Positions 1 through 5,498 of a DNA stretch of 5,880 nt are shown one piece after another. Position 1 is the first letter of the stretch; every line of letters starts with the position of its first letter. The DNA lies in contig JAEDMI010000153.1 of the NCBI GenBank assembly GCA_016303085.1, forward strand, positions 1 to 5,880, in the 5' to 3' direction. Origin of the DNA: Acetatifactor sp. (lineage in GTDB: Bacteria; Bacillota; Clostridia; Lachnospirales; Lachnospiraceae). The translations under genes were made by a program, and so were the position numbers. A model generated the notes under the pieces. It searched no databases, had not been told where the DNA came from, and saw only the letters and a list, made by a program, of their open reading frames with translations.

Positions 1-630
1 GGAGAACATACCTTTCTTCATCTCACCGCCGTACCAGGTATTGATGATAACCTGCTCGCGGCTTGTGATGTTGAATACAACTGCGGTCTCAGAGTTCAGA
101 CCAAGTTCTTTGTAATTCTCAACTTTTGCTTTTGATGCATTGTATACGATGAAATCCGGCTCGAAGTTTTCAAGCTCTTCCTCAGACGGGCAGATGAACA
201 TGTTCTTTACAAAATGAGCCTGCCAAGCAACTTCCATAATGAAACGGATTGCCATACGGGTGTCTTTGTTTGCTCCGCAGAATGCATCTACAACGTAAAG
301 TTTCTTGTTGGAAAGCTCGTCCAGAGCGATCTTCTTAACAGCATCCCAGGTTTCCTGGCTTGCAGGATGGTTGTCATTCTTGTACTCGTCAGAAGTCCAC
401 CATACTGTATCTTTGGAATTCTCGTCAACAACGATGAATTTGTCTTTCGGGGAACGACCGGTGTAGATACCTGTCATTACGTTGACAGCGCCCAGTTCAC
501 TTTCCTGGCCTTTCTCAAATCCTTCCAGACCTGGTTTTGTTTCTTCCTCAAACAAAAGCTCATAAGAAGGGTTATGCACAATTTCTGTAGTTCCGGAAAT
601 ACCATACTTGCTTAAATTGATGTCTGCCAT
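1..630 (-). CDS. pckA: Phosphoenolpyruvate carboxykinase (ATP), N-terminal part, cut by window edge
   Basis: This enzyme interconverts oxaloacetate plus ATP and PEP plus CO2 plus ADP in the cytosol; in fermentative anaerobes it often runs toward oxaloacetate. The first 210 residues are present of a family that is usually about 530-540. They begin MADINLSKYG at ATG 630-628, after a purine-rich GAAAGAGGTAAAGG stretch. Residues 58-65 read GRSPKDKF, the substrate-binding loop of the ATP-type family. Residues 200-206 read YGGEMKK; by family alignment Y200, K205 and K206 match the Tyr, Lys and metal-binding Lys of the active site. The P-loop and adenine-binding lid lie beyond the left edge and cannot be checked. 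There is no signal peptide. A 243-bp gap with its own promoter separates it from the upstream gene at 874-2823, so it is probably transcribed alone. Family assignment is near certain; integrity of the missing part is unknown. Confidence 0.95.
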   Translation of the reverse strand, partial: MADINLSKYGISGTTEIVHNPSYELLFEEETKPGLEGFEKGQESELGAVNVMTGIYTGRSPKDKFIVVDENSKDTVWWTSDEYKNDNHPASQETWDAVKKIALDELSNKKLYVVDAFCGANKDTRMAIRFIMEVAWQAHFVKNMFICPSEEELENFEPDFIVYNASKAKVENYKELGLNSETAVVFNITSREQVIINTWYGGEMKKGMFS

Positions 631-668
631 CTTACCTTTACCTCTTTCTTTTGATGATAAACCAATGA

Positions 669-693
669 TAACTGGCTGCAACTACAGCAGTTA
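669..693 (-). promoter_or_regulatory. Hairpin in the pckA leader (39 nt before the start codon)
   Basis: Read on the minus strand, TAACT-GCTG pairs with CAGC-(bulged C)-AGTTA around the loop TAGTTG, giving nine pairs with one bulge. It lies in the predicted pckA 5' untranslated region between the promoter and the ribosome binding site. No run of T follows it, so it is not a terminator. It could affect mRNA stability or bind a regulator. The pairing is seen in the sequence; the function is inference. Confidence 0.4.
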
Positions 694-703
694 CCGGTTT
701 CCG

Positions 704-720
704 AAGTAGAGTTACTACTT
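704..720 (-). promoter_or_regulatory. Small hairpin at the predicted 5' end of the pckA transcript
   Basis: AAGTAG and CTACTT form a perfect six-base stem around the loop TAACT on the minus strand. With the -10 box at 732-737, transcription should start near 725, so this stem would sit within a few bases of the mRNA 5' end. Such a position commonly protects mRNA from 5'-end-dependent decay in Firmicutes. The role here is inferred. Confidence 0.35.
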
Positions 721-731
721 TTCTAACTTAC

Positions 732-759
732 ATTATACATATTTAGCCGATAAAATCAA
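732..759 (-). promoter_or_regulatory. Predicted sigma-A promoter of pckA
   Basis: On the minus strand TTGATT (759-754) is followed after 16 bp by a perfect TATAAT (737-732), in an AT-rich tract. Expected start of transcription is near 725, giving a leader of about 95 nt. I looked for a CcpA catabolite site around it and did not find a convincing one. Confidence 0.6.
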
Positions 760-873
760 CAAAAAAATAACAAACTTTTCATGATAAATTTGAAAAATTC
801 CTGTAATTTCCCATATTTTTCCGTCCTGAAATTCCGTTCAAAAAGTCCTCCCGGCTGTTTGGAGCTTAAGGTT

Positions 874-2823
874 TCAATTCCCGGAAAAAGCCGCATCTTT
901 CCATATTTTCCCGCACAGTCCTTCCACAATATTGCTTGCACCCCAGGGCAGAAAGCATTTCCATGTACTGCACACGGATCCGTCCTCATACAGTTCCGTC
1001 AGAAGACCTTCGGAATAGCAAAAGCGCTCAGACATCCATCCTTTCAGGCCATAGTCATATTCTCCGTCATAGCGGGAATAGGTTTGAAGTGCCCATCCCA
1101 CGGTATCGGACAGACGCTGTCTGTAATACTCATCCCCGGTCTGATCTGCGCAGTAAGCAATCTCGTCACACACATTATTGGACATGGGATGAATGTGGGG
1201 ATTGCAGGTAGAGGTTACTGATCCGCCGCAGCAGGACCAGCCCATCCGGCCAAGAGGCGGAACCTGGATCGGTGGATTCCAGCAGAACTTAAAGGTAAAT
1301 TCGTACTCCAATCCATCCTTCAGCATTTCCAGATAGATCCTCTCTCCTGTCCTCTCATGCAGCAGACGGCAGGCCTTTACAAAGGCAAGAGATCCCTCTG
1401 AGTCCACAGCCTTGTAGGTATCCATCGGCGTACCGTAACACTCCATTCGCTTCACGTACGCTTCATAATAGTGTTTCAGACTGCGGATCGAGCTCTCCAG
1501 AAAAGTATCTCCTCCACTTAGCATATCGTATAAAACCGCTGCAGTCACACACCAGCATCCTGCAAAAGAATCATACTCCACCCCGCGGCCGTCTTTTGCC
1601 GACCAGATATAGGGAACCTCTCCCTCCTCATTCAAGGTTGTGTCGATGTGATCCAGCACCCGTTTGACAAAGGCAAGCCACTCCGGATGCAGGGTTTCAA
1701 AGTATTCCTTCTCCGTCTCATAGCTTTTCAGGATATAATAGAGTGCCTGTCCTACCACGTACGAGGTATGACCCGGAACAGATAAGCAGGGATCCCACCA
1801 TCCTTCCGTATACCAGCCTTTCTCGTTACAGGCATCGTAAGGAAGCCCTGATTTTTCATTCATGGAATGATCCACCACAGCCTGGATCACCTTCAGTGCC
1901 TGGTGCCGCATATCCTGATCTTTCAGGCGGGCTGCCGCCATCAATTGCGGACCTGCCACTTCCACGCCTCCGGTCCAGGAAATAGAACCCAAAGGTTCCT
2001 GCTCCTTCTCCCCGTTGTTTAAGAAAACCCGGGTGGAATAGGTAGGTATCTCCGGTACAAAGGCATCCCGATAGATCGCTCCGGTAATGTCCCGGACACA
2101 TTCTTTTACCAATGCACCGGATCTTGGTGCCTGATGGAAGCGGCGATACACATCTCGGATAACTGTATTGATTGTTGTATCCAAAGGTGCTTCCAGCTGA
2201 TAAAGATACAGGTTTACGAAGCATTCTTCTCCCGGCTGGAGTTTGATTCTTCCCTGTGTCTGTTCCCGCATATCACAGCCGCACACGTACAGACCCGGTG
2301 CATTTTCATAGCCCAGCGTCACACCCACGCTTCCGCCGTTTTTCCTCATCTGTACTGAAAAACCGTTAAAACAGTTCTTTTCCTCCCAGAAGGGCTTCAT
2401 GCTGATTCCATACAGACAATTCTCACACAACGCCATAGACACCGGATGGGAAAGCCGGTCTCCTCTCTCCTTCCAGTAGTTGGAATAACCCGTGGTTTTC
2501 CGCTCTAAAGAAAGACGCGGGAACTGTGCTGTCATTCCGTTCCGACCCACATACTCCTCTGCCTCCCCGCGGTTGCGCCCATAAAGAAAAGCGGGCAGAA
2601 AGAAACGCGGCTCCAAGCCGGTAAATTCCAGTTCAAAATGAACGACTCCTTCAAACACACTGTCAGAATCATTTTTCAGACAAAGGGTTCTCTGCTCCGC
2701 CAACTCCAGCTGCTTTCTGTCTTTCATCCATACATGGATGCCGCAGTTCTGTACAGGTTCGTATTTTCCGGTTACGCCGCCTGTTTTCCCTGTGATCTTT
2801 AATTGTATCGATTGAAATTCCAT
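874..2823 (-). CDS. Uncharacterised cysteine-rich protein, probable beta-sandwich plus alpha/alpha-toroid carbohydrate-active enzyme
   Basis: I do not recognise the family with confidence. The protein has 649 residues from ATG 2823-2821, preceded by GAAAGGAAGA; 24 more in-frame codons reach 2895, but they span the predicted promoter and lack a good ribosome binding site. Residues 1 to about 225 alternate in short hydrophobic and polar runs typical of a beta-sandwich. From about 235 to 649 the chain is helical with repeated aromatic Gly/Trp motifs, such as SWTGGVE (282-288), GWYTEGWWDP (336-345) and YDSFAGCWC (417-425), which recalls six-hairpin glycosidases. Residues 530-546 carry SCCGGSVTSTCNPHIHP, where clustered Cys and His could bind a metal; GH127-type arabinofuranosidases also use paired cysteines, but I cannot show homology. 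There are 25 cysteines. No signal peptide or membrane helix is seen, so it probably acts in the cytoplasm on an imported sugar. It has its own promoter and sits alone. Carbohydrate-active role is inference; the gene itself is secure. Confidence 0.8.
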   Translation of the reverse strand: MEFQSIQLKITGKTGGVTGKYEPVQNCGIHVWMKDRKQLELAEQRTLCLKNDSDSVFEGVVHFELEFTGLEPRFFLPAFLYGRNRGEAEEYVGRNGMTAQFPRLSLERKTTGYSNYWKERGDRLSHPVSMALCENCLYGISMKPFWEEKNCFNGFSVQMRKNGGSVGVTLGYENAPGLYVCGCDMREQTQGRIKLQPGEECFVNLYLYQLEAPLDTTINTVIRDVYRRFHQAPRSGALVKECVRDITGAIYRDAFVPEIPTYSTRVFLNNGEKEQEPLGSISWTGGVEVAGPQLMAAARLKDQDMRHQALKVIQAVVDHSMNEKSGLPYDACNEKGWYTEGWWDPCLSVPGHTSYVVGQALYYILKSYETEKEYFETLHPEWLAFVKRVLDHIDTTLNEEGEVPYIWSAKDGRGVEYDSFAGCWCVTAAVLYDMLSGGDTFLESSIRSLKHYYEAYVKRMECYGTPMDTYKAVDSEGSLAFVKACRLLHERTGERIYLEMLKDGLEYEFTFKFCWNPPIQVPPLGRMGWSCCGGSVTSTCNPHIHPMSNNVCDEIAYCADQTGDEYYRQRLSDTVGWALQTYSRYDGEYDYGLKGWMSERFCYSEGLLTELYEDGSVCSTWKCFLPWGASNIVEGLCGKIWKDAAFSGN

Positions 2824-2863
2824 TCTTCTTCCTTTCTGTTTCTCTTTTCTGTTTATTCTCAAT

Positions 2864-2872
2864 ATTATAACA
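2864..2872 (-). promoter_or_regulatory. Extended -10 promoter element of the 649-residue gene
   Basis: The minus strand reads TGTTATAAT (2872-2864), a perfect TATAAT with the TGn extension. No good -35 hexamer lies 16-18 bp upstream, which extended -10 promoters tolerate. The start of transcription near 2857 gives a leader of about 34 nt before ATG 2823, and would exclude the longer reading frame start at 2895. Confidence 0.5.
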
Positions 2873-2916
2873 TGAGTCGGGAAATAAATGGACATGAACC
2901 ATAAGATCTGTGAAAC

Positions 2917-2963
2917 AAAAAAACTGCCTCACCGTTTTTTTACTCTACCGGTGAAGCAGTTTT
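2917..2963 (-). terminator. Intrinsic terminator of the NUDIX gene
   Basis: Two 15-base arms (2963-2949 and 2934-2920) pair around a 14-nt loop, starting 8 bp after the NUDIX stop codon. In the minus-strand RNA all 15 positions pair, one as a U-G wobble, and the stem runs into seven U residues (2923-2917). On the plus strand the wobble becomes a C-A mismatch, so the structure is built for minus-strand transcription. It shields the promoter of the next gene from read-through. Confidence 0.87.
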
Positions 2964-2971
2964 CAATATCT

Positions 2972-3577
2972 TTACTTTAAAAAGGCAAATGGCTCTTCGT
3001 CATTGATAAAATGCATCAGATGATAGGCACACATAATGGCCACATTTTCTTCCTTCAGAATTCTTCGGGCTTCCTCCCGATCTGCAAGGATCACTTCGAT
3101 CTCCTCGCTTTCCTCCAGATAATGCTTGCTGATTTCCCCTTCCGAATACCCGTACACCATAGCACAGGATTCGTCTGTCATGCCGATTGTGGTAAAATAC
3201 GGTTTCTCATAGCAGGGATCCGGTTTCAGCGGGTGAAAGGTCATCCCCGTCTCCTCATGCATTTCCCGAACGGCCGCCTCATGGAATTCTTCTCCCGGCT
3301 CTACCAGTCCTGCCGGAAATTCATAAATAAAATCATCAATGGAAACCCGGTACTGGCGCACCAGAACTACATGATCTTTTTTCTCTCCCCACAGGCTGTA
3401 CATAATCACTCCATCCGGTATGTTTTTCCGGGTTTTTATTTTCATTCGCTCAATGGATTTTGCCCGGGATGCCACATAGTAACGAAACGGACGGCCGACT
3501 TTGTTCTTCCCCTCAACCAGATACAGATTCACGAAAGGATTCTCGGTCTGCTTTGTAATCTGCTCAATCTTTGCCAT
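2972..3577 (-). CDS. NUDIX hydrolase, ADP-ribose pyrophosphatase type
   Basis: Probable cytosolic Mg2+-dependent pyrophosphohydrolase that splits ADP-ribose or a related nucleoside diphosphate-X into AMP and a phosphate ester. The 201 residues match the usual size of this group. Residues 90-112 fit the NUDIX box exactly (G-x5-E-x7-R-E-U-x-E-E-x-G-U): G90, E96, R104-E105, E108-E109, G111. EFPAG just before it (86-90) is typical of ADP-ribose pyrophosphatases, and residues 1-60 look like their N-terminal strand domain. One difference: the segment about 15-20 residues after the box reads PYFTTIGMTDE (126-136) where many ADP-ribose enzymes carry a Ser-Pro-Gly motif, so the true substrate is uncertain. 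The start at ATG 3577 is favoured over an in-frame ATG at 3661: AAGGAG lies 8 nt upstream, and the longer start overlaps the promoter -10. It follows ribU with a 112-bp gap and ends at a strong terminator. Confidence 0.92.
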   Translation of the reverse strand: MAKIEQITKQTENPFVNLYLVEGKNKVGRPFRYYVASRAKSIERMKIKTRKNIPDGVIMYSLWGEKKDHVVLVRQYRVSIDDFIYEFPAGLVEPGEEFHEAAVREMHEETGMTFHPLKPDPCYEKPYFTTIGMTDESCAMVYGYSEGEISKHYLEESEEIEVILADREEARRILKEENVAIMCAYHLMHFINDEEPFAFLK

Positions 3578-3585
3578 CTGAAAAT

Positions 3586-3591
3586 CTCCTT
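3586..3591 (-). promoter_or_regulatory. Ribosome binding site that fixes the NUDIX start
   Basis: AAGGAG on the minus strand, 8 nt before ATG 3577-3575. It supports the 201-residue product instead of the 229-residue frame that opens at 3661. Confidence 0.85.
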
Positions 3592-3648
3592 CTTCCCCTT
3601 CCCTTACTGCCTCACTGCGCCATGTCTCATGGGGGATCTTTTCTTTCC

Positions 3649-3677
3649 ATTCTAACGCCAAACCCGGGAAGTGTCAA
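3649..3677 (-). promoter_or_regulatory. Near-consensus sigma-A promoter of the NUDIX gene
   Basis: A perfect TTGACA (3677-3672) and TAGAAT (3654-3649) are separated by exactly 17 bp on the minus strand. The -35 box starts 12 bp after the ribU stop codon. Transcription should begin near 3642, giving a leader of about 65 nt that holds a small CCATG/CATGG stem (3620-3632) and an imperfect tandem repeat of GCAGTRAG (3603-3618). No operator is obvious. Confidence 0.8.
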
Positions 3678-3689
3678 TCAAAGGGATTT

Positions 3690-4337
3690 TCAGCCCATGG
3701 CTTCCCCTTTCAGCAGACGGCTGATGTGTTTGTACAGAAGGAGTGTAATCATGGATACCACAACACCTTTGATCAGATTGAACGGCACCACCGCGAACAG
3801 ACAGAAGGTCGGAAGGCTTGTAATGGCTTTATTTACCGCACTTCCCATTTCCACCAGTGCCTCCATCGGCATACCAAAAGCTTTTGCGTAAGCCGGAAGC
3901 AGCACAAACGCGTTCAGAAAACCTCCCACTGCAGCCATACAGATCGTTCCGACTGTCATACCGATCAGTGCATTTTTCTTTGTCTTGTGATATCTGTAAA
4001 TCCATGCAGCCGGAATCACAAAAGAGCAGCCGATCAGGAAGTTGGCAAACTCACCCACCCCTGCCGTGGTAGTTCCGGCAATGACCAGATGAATCAGTAC
4101 TTTTACCAGTTCAATCATTGCTCCCGCCAAAGGCCCCATGGCAAAAGCGCCGATCAGCACCGGTACCTCGCTCAGATCCAGCTGATAAAAGGACGGCGCA
4201 AAAGGAAGCGGGATGTCAAACAGCATCAATACGGTGGAAATCGCCGCAAGCATGGCTATCTGAACCATATAGCGGGTCTTGCCAAGCGCTGATGTCTGTC
4301 TCTTTGCTTGTTTTGTAGTAGTTGATTCTGCATTCAT
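3690..4337 (-). CDS. ribU: Riboflavin ECF transporter, substrate-binding S component
   Basis: Membrane protein that binds riboflavin outside the cell and, with the shared EcfT/EcfA/EcfA' energising module (not in this window), delivers it to the cytosol. The 215 residues give a basic N-terminal tail (1-22) and about six hydrophobic segments, near 25-41, 57-75, 78-90, 95-113, 124-148 and 171-201. RibU-like features are the helix-1 run AMLAAISTVLMLF (28-40) with small residues for contact with EcfT, PFAPSFYQLDLSEVPVLIGAF (46-66) and the Lys-rich loop HKTKKNA. The strongest support is the FMN riboswitch directly upstream. ATG 4337 is chosen because AAGGAG lies 10 nt before it; ATG 4346 is too close to that site. 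In-frame starts at ATG 4403 (weak GGAAG before it) or TTG 4418 would add 22 or 27 residues. No terminator is visible after the stop, so read-through into the NUDIX gene is possible. Confidence 0.92.
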   Translation of the reverse strand: MNAESTTTKQAKRQTSALGKTRYMVQIAMLAAISTVLMLFDIPLPFAPSFYQLDLSEVPVLIGAFAMGPLAGAMIELVKVLIHLVIAGTTTAGVGEFANFLIGCSFVIPAAWIYRYHKTKKNALIGMTVGTICMAAVGGFLNAFVLLPAYAKAFGMPMEALVEMGSAVNKAITSLPTFCLFAVVPFNLIKGVVVSMITLLLYKHISRLLKGEAMG

Positions 4338-4347
4338 AGTTGTCATT

Positions 4348-4353
4348 CTCCTT
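4348..4353 (-). promoter_or_regulatory. Ribosome binding site of ribU
   Basis: AAGGAG on the minus strand, 10 nt before ATG 4337-4335 and only 1 nt before the in-frame ATG at 4346-4344. This spacing decides for the 215-residue product. Confidence 0.65.
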
Positions 4354-4430
4354 TTCTTTTTACCGGAGACCTTTTTGGTGTCGCTTGCGGGAATGTTCCG
4401 CATACGATGATCTTCCAATCACCGCACATA

Positions 4431-4468
4431 AGAAAATGCCCTGAATCCAAATCATTGAATCCAGGGCA
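4431..4468 (-). terminator. Riboswitch-controlled terminator in the ribU leader
   Basis: In the minus-strand RNA UGCCCUGGAUUC (4468-4457) pairs with GGAUUCAGGGCA (4448-4437) over 12 positions, two of them G-U wobbles, around the loop AAUGAUUU, and is followed by UUUUCU (4436-4431). It sits 34 nt after the FMN aptamer and about 94 nt before the ribU start codon. FMN binding is expected to favour it and stop transcription. The wobbles again show that the minus strand is the working strand. Confidence 0.88.
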
Positions 4469-4502
4469 CCGATAAATTTCCACACAAAAAAATGTATCGC
4501 TC

Positions 4503-4622
4503 ATCTTCTTTCATCCAGACTCTGACTGTTGGTCCCGGAGTTGCACCGGGTCAGCCGCTTCCAAAACGGGAGCGGGTCGCGGACTGTACCGCCAGTAGGG
4601 AATTACACCCTGCCCTGAAGAT
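4503..4622 (-). promoter_or_regulatory. FMN riboswitch (RFN element)
   Basis: The complete aptamer is readable on the minus strand. The closing stem P1 is ATCTTC (4622-4617) with GAAGAT (4508-4503). Inside it come AGGGCAGGGTG and TTCCCTAC of P2, GGCGGT then GTCCGCGACC of the P3 region, a variable arm CCGCT/AGCGG, a P5 stem CCCGG/CCGGG closing GTGCAACT, and the 3' signature CAGTCAGAGTCTGGATGA. Two loop positions differ from the commonest sequence (GTGTAATT where GTGAAATT is usual; GTGCAACT likewise), but the core is intact. It binds flavin mononucleotide and here controls ribU through the terminator downstream. About 16 nt separate it from the predicted transcription start. Confidence 0.97.
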
Positions 4623-4645
4623 CTCCTATTCTTTTTTTCAAAATT

Positions 4646-4674
4646 ATTGTACGCGTATATACAGGAAAAGTCAA
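4646..4674 (-). promoter_or_regulatory. Predicted sigma-A promoter of the ribU transcript
   Basis: TTGACT (4674-4669) and TACAAT (4651-4646) are spaced by 17 bp on the minus strand. The expected start near 4639 is just upstream of the FMN aptamer, as required for a riboswitch leader of about 300 nt. It is divergent from the glycosyltransferase promoter, with the two -35 boxes 40 bp apart. Confidence 0.78.
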
Positions 4675-4714
4675 CAAAAAAGAATCACGCTGCAAAACTC
4701 CTTCCCCCTTTGCC

Positions 4715-4744
4715 TTGACAGCCTTATTTTGACAATGTTAGACT
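4715..4744 (+). promoter_or_regulatory. Possible promoter of the glycosyltransferase gene
   Basis: A perfect TTGACA (4715-4720) is followed after 18 bp by TAGACT (4739-4744), which carries the TGn extension (TGTTAGACT). A second TTGACA (4729-4734) lies inside the spacer. The start near 4751 would leave a leader of about 37 nt. The -10 match is only moderate. Confidence 0.48.
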
Positions 4745-4787
4745 TAAAACCGTCAACGAAGTGACAAAACGGGAAGGAAGCGCAGCT

Positions 4788-5498
4788 ATGGATAAATTAT
4801 ATATCATCGTTCCTGCATACAATGAAGCAGAAAACATCGAAAAACTGATCGGCGACTGGTATCCCGTCGTCGAAAAACATCACGGAAACGGAGAATCACG
4901 TCTCGTCCTGATCAACGACGGCAGCAAGGACAATACATACGAACTGATCTGTGACTGTGCAAAGACAAGACCGCTGCTTCTGCCCCTCACGAAACCAAAC
5001 GGCGGACACGGTCCTTCCCTTTTGTACGGCTATCACTATGCAATTGACCACCGGGCGGATTTTGTCTTTCAGACAGACTCGGACGGACAGACAAATCCGA
5101 CAGAATTTGAGCAATTCTGGAACTGCCGGAAAGAGTACGATGCCGTAATCGGCGCTCGTCCCAACCGGGGGGACGGAAAATCCAGAAAGTTTGTAGAAAA
5201 CGTACTGCTCCTGATCCTGCGCATCATCTTTGGTGTAAAGCTTCCGGATTCCAACGCTCCTTTTCGGTTAATGAAACGGGAGCTGCTGGAAAGTTACATA
5301 GACCGACTGCCGATGAATTTTTCTCTTCCGAATGTCATGCTGACCACCTATTTTGTATACTTTCATGAGAAAATAACATTTATTGACATCTCTTTTTTGC
5401 CCCGACAGGGAGGAACCAATTCCATCAATCCAAAAAAAATCGTGAAAATCGGCTGGAAAGCAATCGGAGATTTTTTACGGCTCCGCCAAAAGCTCTGA
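4788..5498 (+). CDS. Family 2 glycosyltransferase, short soluble form (polyprenyl-phosphate transferase-like)
   Basis: Probable cytoplasmic GT-A enzyme that moves a sugar from a nucleotide-sugar donor, perhaps to a polyprenyl phosphate. The 236 residues hold the standard order: IIVPAYNEAENI (6-17) as the first donor-binding strand, NDGSKDNT (43-50), TDSDGQ (96-101) with D97-x-D99 as the metal-binding DxD, then GARPNRGDGKSRKF (122-135), a pattern frequent in dolichol- or undecaprenyl-phosphate transferases. There is one hydrophobic stretch (about 138-150), but the two C-terminal membrane helices of the ArnC/GtrB type are missing; the chain ends in a basic tail RLRQKL. ATG 4788 is chosen because AAGGAA lies 8 nt upstream; an in-frame GTG at 4761 has no such site. 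It is a single gene, divergent from ribU and overlapping fruA at its 3' end. Sugar and acceptor cannot be told from sequence. Confidence 0.87.
   Translation: MDKLYIIVPAYNEAENIEKLIGDWYPVVEKHHGNGESRLVLINDGSKDNTYELICDCAKTRPLLLPLTKPNGGHGPSLLYGYHYAIDHRADFVFQTDSDGQTNPTEFEQFWNCRKEYDAVIGARPNRGDGKSRKFVENVLLLILRIIFGVKLPDSNAPFRLMKRELLESYIDRLPMNFSLPNVMLTTYFVYFHEKITFIDISFLPRQGGTNSINPKKIVKIGWKAIGDFLRLRQKL

Noticed and set aside
631..780. CcpA catabolite-response site near pckA
   Set aside because: No stretch fits the WTGNAARCGNWWWCA pattern closely enough on either strand.
841..873. Possible terminator after the 649-residue gene (CTCC ... GGGAGG then TTTTT on the minus strand)
   Set aside because: Only four G-C pairs close a nine-base loop, too weak to call. 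The other candidates in 780-830 are AT-only stems such as TTTTCA/TGAAAA.
2824..2895. Longer N-terminus for the 649-residue protein (24 extra codons)
   Set aside because: The extra codons cover the predicted extended -10 element and lie upstream of the expected transcript start; ATG 2823 has a better ribosome binding site.
3011..3655. Plus-strand open frame of 214 codons opposite the NUDIX gene
   Set aside because: The minus strand carries a perfect NUDIX box, promoter, ribosome binding site and terminator. The plus frame has no start signal and an unnatural His/Cys-rich composition.
3726..4292. Plus-strand open frame of 188 codons opposite ribU
   Set aside because: It is the antisense of a membrane protein gene, rich in His, Gln and Arg with no recognisable domain, and has no start signal.
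4492..4764. Plus-strand open frame of 90 codons
   Set aside because: It runs antisense through the FMN riboswitch and the ribU promoter, has no ribosome binding site, and its residues reflect RNA-coding sequence.
5440..5475. T-rich run on the minus strand after fruA as a terminator
   Set aside because: There is a run of eight T (5432-5439), but no inverted repeat directly precedes it.
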